In this document: positions 19,901 through 28,824 of the stretch, one piece after another
Numbering within the stretch: the first letter of the stretch is position 1
Layout: the number at the start of each line of letters is the position of its first letter
From: a virus
DNA length: 39,114 bases
Strand: one strand, 5' to 3'
IMG/VR virus record: IMGVR_UViG_3300020498_000008
Location: 1 to 39,114 of that record
Program-made: the position numbers and the translations under genes
The notes under the pieces: model-generated
What the model was told of the DNA's origin: nothing
The model's database searches: none
What the model saw: the letters and a program-made list of their open reading frames with translations, nothing else

Positions 19901-22900
19901 TACTTGGTAGAATATTTGTAACTATACCAACATTATTGAGAGTAGATCCTATACCAACAGAAGTTGCAGCAATTCCAAAAAAAGTTGAAGTTGGTCTATA
20001 GATTAATTCTTCACCTGTATTGAAGAAGTGATTGGTGATATTAAATTCTCCAGTAGAAAGATTTAATATAGATGAATCCGAAGGATTAAAAGTTTTTACA
20101 AAGATTGGTGTTCCCTGATATTCCAATTCAAAATCTAATTTATTGATACTTTTATCATTGGTAGCAAAATACTTAGCAACCCCAACTGACTCCACAATAT
20201 TTCCATATTCTAAATTCAAAGGTGTATTTACATAATCATTTTCAGAATAAAAACTTTCTGTAAAACTTAATACTTCAAAAGTTCCTGTCAATGAAGAATC
20301 TGGATAAAACTTCAGTTCTGCGATAGAACCCGAAATGTTTCCACCAAAAGTTCCAATACCATTAGTACTTCCAATTGATAGGAAAGGATATTGAGTAGTA
20401 TATACATCAGTATTATCTGCCACTAGCATTACTTGATGCAATGCACTCGTCTGTCCTATACTGACTCTAATTGTAGATTTTAATGAGGTAAAATTATTTT
20501 TATTAAAAGATATAATCGTTGATGCGGAAGATACATTAGAATATGATGATGTATAATTTACTGTCTTCTCATACCCATCTAGTTCCCCTGCAGATTTAAA
20601 TCTATAAGTTCCAATTCCAGTTGCAGTTGTTCCAAATCCTACATTCCTTGATCTTATTGTTACTGTATTACTTGATGTATTTGTATAATTTAAATAAAGA
20701 ATACCTCCACTTATTGATGCCCCAAAAGATCCTATGAAATTAGAACTAAGACCATCATCAGTATCAAAATAAAATTCGGAAATGTTGGTATCTGTTCCAT
20801 CGTGGTCTACAAAAACTTCAACATAATTCATTTCATTTGTTATGTTATCAATCAAGTGAATTCCGGAATGCACTGCTTCGGTGGTTAACACACTTATTTG
20901 TGCTAAAATTGCAGTTGATCCTGCGGAAACAGTTGATGTTATTCCAGTAAGATTCACAAATCCTATTGAAGTAGTCCCAACACCTGCAGTAAAGTTTCCA
21001 AAAGTATTATTCAGGTATTTAATATTATAAGAAGTATTGTATGCATCATATGGATCAAACTTTAAATAATAATTTCCTAGTTCGTCAATATACCCATAAA
21101 TTTCTCCAAGTTGATTTGGTGTATACCCAACTTCTGTCGAAAATCCAGTATTTATTGTCCCCTTTTCTAAAGTAAATGTGTCATTATTGTTGTTTAATAT
21201 GATAAGTTCCGTAAGTTGAGATTTTGAATAATCATTATTTGTTACTTGAACTAAATATCTGTTATATTTTTTAGATGGATTAATAGTAGTAATTTTTGAA
21301 GATGTGATAATTTCTTGATCGCTACTTGAGAATTCTCCACTAATATCATCTATTTCAAGAACTCTATTGGTGCGACAATCCACATAATCTGCAAGTTTTA
21401 TATTTTTAAATTTTAAAAATCTAGAATTATTTCCGACAACATCAACATCAAGAGTTAAATCAAAATTGTTAATAGTATCAACTCTATTTTCATCTATAAT
21501 ATCATAAAGTATAGTTGTGTATTCTTCTACGGTAGTAGTACCAATACCAACATTATTAATAATTTGGGTATCAGCAAAATTTTTAAGTCCACTGATATGG
21601 AGAAGATTATTGACGGGGCTGACTATATCGATCCATTCTTGTTGACTTTTTATAGAATAGGATAGATTTTGATAGTAATCATTATCTGGGATAACTTGAG
21701 TATCTTCATCAAGTTTTCCTACATTATCAGACCAACCAATATTTTGTTTGGATGCATAACTAATATTAAATTGACCAGTAGACTGTTTTATGTTATTAAT
21801 TGACGCTATTGATCCAGACTGAGTTCCTCTAAGAACTTCTCCAATTTCTAATTCATAAATTCCAGATACTTTAATATAATTTTCATTTGATTCTACAATT
21901 TTTAAATCTTGCTCAACAAATCCCGACTGAGATTTTACTTCCAGGGTCTCTCCTATAATAAATTCTGAGAAATTTTGAGTAACATTAAATTTTGGATAAT
22001 TTTTATAATTTACAATAGTTCCATATAGATCTTGAATGGTCTTTGCTATGCCTGGATTTGTGGTTAATCCTGAGAGATTAAATTCTAATTGTACTGGATT
22101 AACTGCAGAATTGTACGATGTAATTTTAAAAAACTCATATCCATAATTTTCAGAATTAAATCCATCACCATCAGTTCCATATTTTTGAATCCCTTCAACA
22201 AAAATCTTGTCGCCAGTAGCAAATGGTTGTATACCAAATCCAGAAAGAGGTGTAACAAGGGTGCAAGTAACAATTCCAGATGATGATGCTTGTACTGTTT
22301 GAATTCCTATTCCATTTGTATTATTAGTTGCAACTATTGTTACAATTGATGATGGTAATCCTTTTGGTGGGGCATTAATAGATACTGAAGTAATAGATGT
22401 TCCAGAAATATTTGCTATCAATAATCCAGAATCAATTTTTTCACCAGTTTCAGAATCAACAATTATCAAGTTTGGTGTTGAAACATAATTCTTTCCACCA
22501 TCTGATACAGAAATACTGTCAATGGTATTTGAATTTTCTATTGTTAAAAATCTAGGTATTGATGCTTCTGGTCTTAAAGTTTTGTCTGAAGAATATTCAA
22601 AACCTTCATTTAAAATTCTAATCTGGTTAATTTTACCAATAGTATTAGATACTGGAATAATGTATGCTCCAGTACCTAATACAGATTCAACTCCAGTAAA
22701 AATAGGTAATTTTTTAAAGTTTGATCCTGGGGAAATAGTTCTGATATTTGAAATACCACCAGAAGTAGATGTGGAAGTTGTTGTATATTCTAATAAATTA
22801 CAATCCGACTGAGTATAAGAAGTTTTTTCTGGTGAGTTTGGTAAAGATATATTAAATGTTGTTGTTCCAATCCCAAAGACCTTATAAGATCCATTATAGT

Positions 22901-25900
22901 AACTATCTACAAAAGTAATTTGAGAATAATTATTTACTTCAGTGTCTGCCGTACTAATATAACCAGATTTCTCTAGTGCATAAAGTAATGGTGTGGATAT
23001 TTTATCGCTGTAATTAATTGTTAAACTTGCAGTTGTCGATACTCCAACTGTCCCTACTCCAATTATTGAAAATGTGCTAGTAGATCCTGCAGAAACAAAT
23101 TCATCTTTAAAATCTTTATCATAAAATATTTTAAAATTATATCCACTAAGGGAAGAATCTGATAAATCAAATACAAGATTATTATTTTTAACTGATGCTA
23201 ATGGTGGATTAATTGGACCTAATTCGTGCGTTGAAGCAACAGCGTTCGTAATATTAACAGTTAATGGTGGATTTGAAGTGGAGTCCTTTAAAGTTTCACA
23301 TAATTTAAATATGTTTCTATCAACTTTATAGACATAATATGTTCCAGTAGATAATCCTGTAGCAACAGTTGATGCAGTATAAACTACTTTTTGTCCAGTT
23401 TCCAAACCGTGATTAGGTATAGTTATTTGGTCTGTTAAAGTATTAATTCCTGATGAAGAAAATTGGAGTGAATTTATTATTAATTTTTTTCTTGTAGAAT
23501 CATATTTAACTCTAATTGAAATCGATGTTCCAATTCCTACTGACAGATTTGGTTTAACATCAAGATTTATTGTATCGCCTGAAGTGAGGTTATGTGATGT
23601 AGATACTGAAACTCGTGTTGTAATTCTTTCGACATCGCCTTTTATTTGAGTAAAGTTTGATTGTAATGAATATTGGTAATCATCGGTTCCATTTGTTCTA
23701 AAGAACAATCCATTAGTTGTAGTTGTTAATCCAATTTGTGTAACAATTCCAATATAATCGACAGATTGTTTAATGACATAAACTGTCTGTTGATTTCCAC
23801 TTATAGGGAGACTGAATAAAGTACCACCAGAGGTATTTGCCACTGAAATAGCAGAAGCAGATGCTGGTTTAGATAAAATGACTTCTTGATTATTTTGGAA
23901 AGGATGATTTGGTAGATAAATTGACTGTGTTGGAATAGAAATTGTATTGCTACGAGTTCCAATTGTATAATTAACTGCTATTCCAATGCCAGAAGTTGTG
24001 CCAACACCAACAGACTGAACTGGATTAAAATAAACTATATCATTAACTTTAGAATCAAAATAATCTAAAGATTTGTTTATAGTAAAAGTATCTGGAGTAA
24101 AATATACTGTTGTTGTTGCAGTATGAGCAGCTCCAGTAGTTTCTCTAACAACTCGAACAACATTATCATAATTAAATACATTTAAAACCGACAGAGTTTC
24201 AGATTCAATTACAATACTGCTTCCTATAGAAATATTTTCAGGAATATTAGAAATATAGATGTCTGTTACAATACCTGCTACAGAGTACGCAGGCATATTT
24301 TTAATCAATGTTGATGTGTAAGAAGTAACACCAATTTGTGTAAATTTATTAAGTGCGCTAAGATTTGTTGAGAATCCAGAAATACTTACATAATCTAGAT
24401 TTTCTAAGTTGTGTTTTGGTGCTACTTTTACTTTGATTGTTTTTCCACTATCCCAAGTAAAAATTACATCATCATAGAATGTAGATGTGGATTGTAAGTC
24501 CACAATATCTTTTCCTTTGATTTCAGAAACTTGTGCAATTAACCCACCACCATTTGTATTACTTTCATCAAATTGAAGAGTATCACCAATTTTATAATCA
24601 GCACCAGAGTTGATAATTTCGAAATTATCAATTGAACCACTAGTAACCGATTCTACAACCGTAATTTGATTGATAATTTCATTTGACTCAGTAATAAAGT
24701 CATTATCAGCATATTCATCATTTACCTTATAAGGAAATGTATTCCGAATCAAGTTTGAATTGTTAAAATCAAACGATTGATTTAAAGTTTTATTTTCATT
24801 TATGAAGTTTGATCTATATCTATTACCAATAAAGTACGGAAATTGTCCGACAACATTGCTGTTTGCATCAATAGTTGAAGTTGCAAAATATGCATAAACA
24901 CCATTAGGAAATTCTGGAGTTACACAAAATCTTCCATTACACTCGTCCAAATCCCCAGAATTTGTAAATCCATAATCTTCAACAAAAAATCCTTGATTAA
25001 ATCCTGTCGGTCTATTTGAAATATTAGCAGAATTTGCGGTATATCCAGGAACTAACTTTTTAATAGTTGAATTTTTATCTTTAGGATCTTTGTATCCATA
25101 AGAACCATAGATTGGATTTCCATCATATGCCCATCCAATAATAGGTGAGTGTGAAGACCCAGTATCATTAAATGTGCTTTGAATTAAATTTGAATATCCA
25201 CAAACACTATATTGTAAATTTTTATATGAAGATCTAATTAATTCAGTTGCTTCTACCTTTGTATCATTAATATCATCATATAAAATATTATTATTAACTG
25301 TAATTGATCTCACCTGAGATTCAAAAATTGCATTTTTCCCTGCAGGTTTGGCAGTAATGAGAGTGTTTGATTCTAAATATCCAGATCCCCTATTTACAAT
25401 TATTACATGAGTAATTTTATTATCTACAACTACTGGTTTTAAAATTGCTCCTGTTCCAGATCCTGATACTTCAATATCAGGCGTAGAATAATATTCGGTT
25501 CCTCCGTATAGAATAGAAACATCTTCTATTCTACCATTAATAATAACAGGTTTAAATTGAGCATCTTTACCATTTTTAACAGTAATTGATGGTCTATTAT
25601 GATAATTTAAAATAGTGGATCCATAATCCGATCCTTCATTATAAACATATGTTCCGTCAATTTTTCCTCTTACAATTGGTGTTGCAATAATTGATCCTTT
25701 AAATTGAGTACTACCAAGACCAACTGAACTGTATTCAACCTTTAAAGATATTTGTGGATAGTTGAATATCTGATAACCAGACCCAGAAGTAGAAAATTGT
25801 ACGGTTTTCCCTCTTTCATAATCTGCTCTGTAAGTTCCAGCAATTCCAGCATCAACAAGTTTAAAATTATCATCATCAACTTTCATTACATAATATTGTT

Positions 25901-28823
25901 TTTCTGTAGATAATCCACTAATTGCTGTTGTTTGATAATCATATGTTACCAGTTCGCCACTATTAAATCTATGATTTGTAAATTTTATTGTGCTGTCTGC
26001 AGTAGAAATACCTGTTGGCAAAACTCTGAGTTTTTTATTCTGATATCCACTTCCACCATTCAATACTTTGATATGGGTTAAAGTATTTTTTGTGCCTGTC
26101 ACAAATTTTTGAATTCCAGAAGTTCCAATTGTTGTAAATCCAACAGTATTGATTCCAGATCTATAATCGGAGAGAGACTGATAAAGTTGTATAGTGGTAT
26201 CGTTGACAAATTTTACATAATAAGTAGATTCATCTACTAATGTCTGACCACTATCAGAATTGGATCCGTTAAATGGACCTATTCCTAATGGGGGATTATT
26301 TCCAGGTCTATATGTAATTGGTTGCCCATCGATTAAACTATGAGGAGTTAAAAATGTAAGAGTTTCATTGGTAATATCAATTCCACCACCATAACTTAAT
26401 TCTTTCGCATCGAACTCAATTTCCCTCCTTCTTTTCTCAATTACTGGTTCAAAAGAAGATCCATTACCATTTCCTCCAGTAAGAGCTACAGAAACTACAA
26501 CATCAATATCAAAATCTTGAGGATCTATATAAATTTTTTCTACCGATCCATTTACTATTGGTTGGACTAACGCACTACCAGAAGATAGTGATAACACTGG
26601 GGGATTAATAACATCATAACCAGTTCCACCATTCAAAACATCAACTGATTTGAGTGGTCCATAATAAATTTTATCATTTGATTTATAACTGGAAACCTCA
26701 ACACCATTAATCAACATACCAACTGAACCTGGTTCGGTTAAATCAGATTGTCCATCACCAATATTAACTGAGAGGGGAAACTTTCTAAGTATTTTTTGTG
26801 GAGATAATACTTTTTGTTTTTGTGAGTTGAGTATGAAATTGTGTGTTCCAGAGGTTAATTCACCAAAACTTATATAATTTGAAGAACCTATAACGGATCT
26901 GGAAGCATATAATTTGATTTGAAGATTTCCGGGGAGAACTTCAACATAATATACACCTTCCAGTAATCCAGAAATTGGAGATTGTGATGGAGTATAGTAT
27001 ACTTCACTTCCTGTTAAAAATGAAACTTTAGTTGAAAATGTGATGATTGAATATAGTCCAGTACTAGAATCTTGTCCCGAAACTCCAATAGCATTATATG
27101 AAAAAAGTGATTTGGTTATTTGATATGATGGTAATGAATTTGATGCAACATACATGTATTCATTATTTTCATTATAAACATTTTGAACATCTGCAATTGT
27201 TGGATTAAATTCTAAAGAGACTAAAGAACTACTAGCATTAATAATTTTTCTTCTAATATCATAATTAAAACTAGAATTTAAAGTAAAAGATTGATTAGTT
27301 GTGACTTGTGTTCCCGTAATTCCAGTAATTCTTAAATTTGAAAAAATTATTGTTTGAGAATCTCTAGAAACAATATCAATGTAATCACCGATTTTTAAAC
27401 TCGACTTATCAATTGAACTCTTAAGATTAAATTGGGAAATTGATCCAGATCCAAAACTATCAATTTGATATCTGGAACTTGTATTATAAATCCAACTATT
27501 TGCAAAAATTTCTTTATATGATGGATTGGTGGTCGGATTTTTGATAATTTCTCCAATATTTTTTACTGTAATTTGTTCACCTATGTTAATTGAAGAATTT
27601 TCAGTAATTGATTTGTAATCAGATAAAACGCCAGTAATTCTTATCTCAACTTTTTTGGAAATATCTCCATCTTCATACCCATAATAAGTTTCATCGGAAC
27701 GAATTACTGAAGCAGTTGCAATTCCAGAAGTAACCCCAGAGCATCCAAAAAATTGATTAATACTTTTATCAGTATATGTAATCACATTACTTCCAGAGTA
27801 TAATTTTCCGGAACTTGGAAATCCAATTGTAGAATCTACACTAATGACAGAACTACCAATACTTACATAATCTAAGTTTTTAGTATTTCCGGTAATATTA
27901 AATGTTCCAGTAATTGTTGGAAATGCATCATCATATCCAATGAAAAGTAAAAGTTTATAATATGTTTTTCCCTTCCTACTAATAACTTCAACTTCAGATA
28001 CAGATGCAGTAGTATTTGGATCTGTACTTTTTGTAATAGTTTGTCCGGCAAGTTTGATTGGATTTCCACTAATTGTTTCGGCAATAACAACATCTCTTCT
28101 TATATAAGTCGCTGAAGATGCTTTAACAAGAAATTTCTCCAGGTCTATTACTTTTGGAGTTTCCCCAAAAAGAACATTAAATAAAATTCTAAATGACTCT
28201 TCAGTTCCTTTTGCTTGATATAAGGTTCTTGCTTCTTTAATAAAATTACCAACATTTAAATCAGAAACAAAATCTACACTTTCTAAACCTGGTGTGAGTG
28301 TATATTTTAGTTTTTTATAAAATTCTTGTAGAAAAAGAGAACTTAAATTTTCTACAGTAGAATTTTTTGCGTGTGGAACTGCAACAGTGTCTGAAAAAAC
28401 AAGTTCCTCAGAATATAGTTCTTTGTGATAATTTGTAATTCCACTAAATCCACGAATACATCCTGTGAAGGTATTTGTAGTAATACCAGTATATGTTATT
28501 ATTTCATCATCAATTTTTAATAATCCATAAGAAGAAGGAAACCCTTTTGTCGATGTAACAGTAATTGCAATTCCTGAAGAGGCAGAAATATCAGTTGATA
28601 GTCCAACTGAACCTACAATAACTTCTGGTGTTAGATTGTCTAATTTTAAATATTGATCTAAATTCTCACCAATATCAATAGGACCACCTTGATATTCTTG
28701 AGAAATATAATATTGCTTTAAAAATTCTGCAGCCTTTGGACTTTCATCTAAGATAAATTCTGGAAGCTGATTTTCAATTATTTGTTGAACTTTTACCCTA
28801 GATTCAAAACCAGTTTGTATCAT
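16932..28823 (-). CDS. giant virion structural protein in the gp7 position, with YHYH domain
   Basis: This 3963-aa protein fills 11.9 kb. It sits between gp6 and gp8, where T4 has gp7 (1032 aa), so it is probably the baseplate wedge giant. The N-terminus (FESRVKVQQIIENQLPEFIL; FKLTYTLTPGL-like region; ARTLYQAKGTEESFRILFNV at about 198-217) is the conserved cyanophage part. Repeated modules follow. One is LKIDDEIITYTGITTNTFTG with CIRGFSG near 100-130, and a related one lies in the C-terminal half (LKIDNEYMKVTNVGLG, then VERGFVG). At least eight are Gly-Tyr modules (such as NGGTGYDVINPPVLSL and GGGTGYTRPTINIS). Near residue 1233, GWAYDGNPIYGSYGY is a YHYH-type domain core. There is no signal peptide or enzyme motif. 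Strict gp7 orthology is unproven. Confidence 0.75.
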   Translation of the reverse strand: MIQTGFESRVKVQQIIENQLPEFILDESPKAAEFLKQYYISQEYQGGPIDIGENLDQYLKLDNLTPEVIVGSVGLSTDISASSGIAITVTSTKGFPSSYGLLKIDDEIITYTGITTNTFTGCIRGFSGITNYHKELYSEELVFSDTVAVPHAKNSTVENLSSLFLQEFYKKLKYTLTPGLESVDFVSDLNVGNFIKEARTLYQAKGTEESFRILFNVLFGETPKVIDLEKFLVKASSATYIRRDVVIAETISGNPIKLAGQTITKSTDPNTTASVSEVEVISRKGKTYYKLLLFIGYDDAFPTITGTFNITGNTKNLDYVSIGSSVISVDSTIGFPSSGKLYSGSNVITYTDKSINQFFGCSGVTSGIATASVIRSDETYYGYEDGDISKKVEIRITGVLSDYKSITENSSINIGEQITVKNIGEIIKNPTTNPSYKEIFANSWIYNTSSRYQIDSFGSGSISQFNLKSSIDKSSLKIGDYIDIVSRDSQTIIFSNLRITGITGTQVTTNQSFTLNSSFNYDIRRKIINASSSLVSLEFNPTIADVQNVYNENNEYMYVASNSLPSYQITKSLFSYNAIGVSGQDSSTGLYSIITFSTKVSFLTGSEVYYTPSQSPISGLLEGVYYVEVLPGNLQIKLYASRSVIGSSNYISFGELTSGTHNFILNSQKQKVLSPQKILRKFPLSVNIGDGQSDLTEPGSVGMLINGVEVSSYKSNDKIYYGPLKSVDVLNGGTGYDVINPPVLSLSSGSALVQPIVNGSVEKIYIDPQDFDIDVVVSVALTGGNGNGSSFEPVIEKRRREIEFDAKELSYGGGIDITNETLTFLTPHSLIDGQPITYRPGNNPPLGIGPFNGSNSDSGQTLVDESTYYVKFVNDTTIQLYQSLSDYRSGINTVGFTTIGTSGIQKFVTGTKNTLTHIKVLNGGSGYQNKKLRVLPTGISTADSTIKFTNHRFNSGELVTYDYQTTAISGLSTEKQYYVMKVDDDNFKLVDAGIAGTYRADYERGKTVQFSTSGSGYQIFNYPQISLKVEYSSVGLGSTQFKGSIIATPIVRGKIDGTYVYNEGSDYGSTILNYHNRPSITVKNGKDAQFKPVIINGRIEDVSILYGGTEYYSTPDIEVSGSGTGAILKPVVVDNKITHVIIVNRGSGYLESNTLITAKPAGKNAIFESQVRSITVNNNILYDDINDTKVEATELIRSSYKNLQYSVCGYSNLIQSTFNDTGSSHSPIIGWAYDGNPIYGSYGYKDPKDKNSTIKKLVPGYTANSANISNRPTGFNQGFFVEDYGFTNSGDLDECNGRFCVTPEFPNGVYAYFATSTIDANSNVVGQFPYFIGNRYRSNFINENKTLNQSFDFNNSNLIRNTFPYKVNDEYADNDFITESNEIINQITVVESVTSGSIDNFEIINSGADYKIGDTLQFDESNTNGGGLIAQVSEIKGKDIVDLQSTSTFYDDVIFTWDSGKTIKVKVAPKHNLENLDYVSISGFSTNLSALNKFTQIGVTSYTSTLIKNMPAYSVAGIVTDIYISNIPENISIGSSIVIESETLSVLNVFNYDNVVRVVRETTGAAHTATTTVYFTPDTFTINKSLDYFDSKVNDIVYFNPVQSVGVGTTSGIGIAVNYTIGTRSNTISIPTQSIYLPNHPFQNNQEVILSKPASASAISVANTSGGTLFSLPISGNQQTVYVIKQSVDYIGIVTQIGLTTTTNGLFFRTNGTDDYQYSLQSNFTQIKGDVERITTRVSVSTSHNLTSGDTINLDVKPNLSVGIGTSISIRVKYDSTRKKLIINSLQFSSSGINTLTDQITIPNHGLETGQKVVYTASTVATGLSTGTYYVYKVDRNIFKLCETLKDSTSNPPLTVNITNAVASTHELGPINPPLASVKNNNLVFDLSDSSLSGYNFKIFYDKDFKDEFVSAGSTSTFSIIGVGTVGVSTTASLTINYSDKISTPLLYALEKSGYISTADTEVNNYSQITFVDSYYNGSYKVFGIGTTTFNISLPNSPEKTSYTQSDCNLLEYTTTSTSTSGGISNIRTISPGSNFKKLPIFTGVESVLGTGAYIIPVSNTIGKINQIRILNEGFEYSSDKTLRPEASIPRFLTIENSNTIDSISVSDGGKNYVSTPNLIIVDSETGEKIDSGLLIANISGTSITSVSINAPPKGLPSSIVTIVATNNTNGIGIQTVQASSSGIVTCTLVTPLSGFGIQPFATGDKIFVEGIQKYGTDGDGFNSENYGYEFFKITSYNSAVNPVQLEFNLSGLTTNPGIAKTIQDLYGTIVNYKNYPKFNVTQNFSEFIIGETLEVKSQSGFVEQDLKIVESNENYIKVSGIYELEIGEVLRGTQSGSIASINNIKQSTGQFNISYASKQNIGWSDNVGKLDEDTQVIPDNDYYQNLSYSIKSQQEWIDIVSPVNNLLHISGLKNFADTQIINNVGIGTTTVEEYTTILYDIIDENRVDTINNFDLTLDVDVVGNNSRFLKFKNIKLADYVDCRTNRVLEIDDISGEFSSSDQEIITSSKITTINPSKKYNRYLVQVTNNDYSKSQLTELIILNNNNDTFTLEKGTINTGFSTEVGYTPNQLGEIYGYIDELGNYYLKFDPYDAYNTSYNIKYLNNTFGNFTAGVGTTSIGFVNLTGITSTVSAGSTAILAQISVLTTEAVHSGIHLIDNITNEMNYVEVFVDHDGTDTNISEFYFDTDDGLSSNFIGSFGASISGGILYLNYTNTSSNTVTIRSRNVGFGTTATGIGTYRFKSAGELDGYEKTVNYTSSYSNVSSASTIISFNKNNFTSLKSTIRVSIGQTSALHQVMLVADNTDVYTTQYPFLSIGSTNGIGTFGGNISGSIAELKFYPDSSLTGTFEVLSFTESFYSENDYVNTPLNLEYGNIVESVGVAKYFATNDKSINKLDFELEYQGTPIFVKTFNPSDSSILNLSTGEFNITNHFFNTGEELIYRPTSTFFGIAATSVGIGSTLNNVGIVTNILPSTVYAIKINNDKFKISTRKEYATAGISVTFTSVGSGNAHQFEMTNKNSKSIITINNIIQSPLAYSLLNYTVDNGGQIGTASTIFGLSGISSINPGDILKIDNEYMKVTNVGLGTTYSGPISFGGTFSLVQVERGFVGSSASTHSNSGIASVYRGSFNFSGNKIYFTDPPEGSLEDQLLADFDNLPESRAYFNGRVFLRKDYTSNQVYDNISESFTGIGQTYTLTIGGINTAGLGTIGGNGLVIINGIFQTPTTENNKNNNFRIVENTSAGISSVVFSGITSTNGSIVISQDDVNVNQLPRGGLIVSLGSTPGLGYAPLVGASVTAIVSGGIITTIGIGTSGNWGSGYRNPVSVAVTESGHTGTGATITAIVGAGGTLSFTIVGGGTGYTRPTINISSPNYENLPVTGVSRLGIGTTTDAGVGLLLNVEVGASSTTGIGSTLFEVTGFKITRNGYGFKKGDVIRPVGLVTAYGLPQPISNFELTVLDTFNDSFSAWQFGELDYIDSVKNYQDGTRTRFPLYYNSSLISFEKNSSDPDSQVIDFDSLLLIFINGILQQPKVAYQFEGGTSFTFTQAPKIEDNISIFFYRGSSADSGITTVRKTLKIGDDVQVFSNNNYLGITTTQNQRIITDIVSSNRIQTNLYTEQGIDTQYQKPLSWTKQKIDKIIDGNIVSKARDSIEPQIYPTAKIIKNISSTDTQVFVDNAQFFNYENEIPIDFSALIISGVADPVSAAVTAVVSAAGTIQSLSITNAGSGYTGASVTVSISAPQRIGVGVGTTATATISIVNGSLSTPITITNPGLGYTISSVPQVIVPLPDPTYENISNVTTVEGFSGNIVGIGTTVGIGTALAIKFTLDSSLSPFTGLSVNYPIYVFDTKVGGGITSIYTNNTEKVAVGTTFSDNIYNVSAFSASTGIVTCNILSTTSTIGIATTGPVVGKISWGRLSGFTRSSSVSIAVSSYSVDSGLSTFPTIQRRGYGLRNIGPIKKDFVT

Positions 28824-28824
28824 A

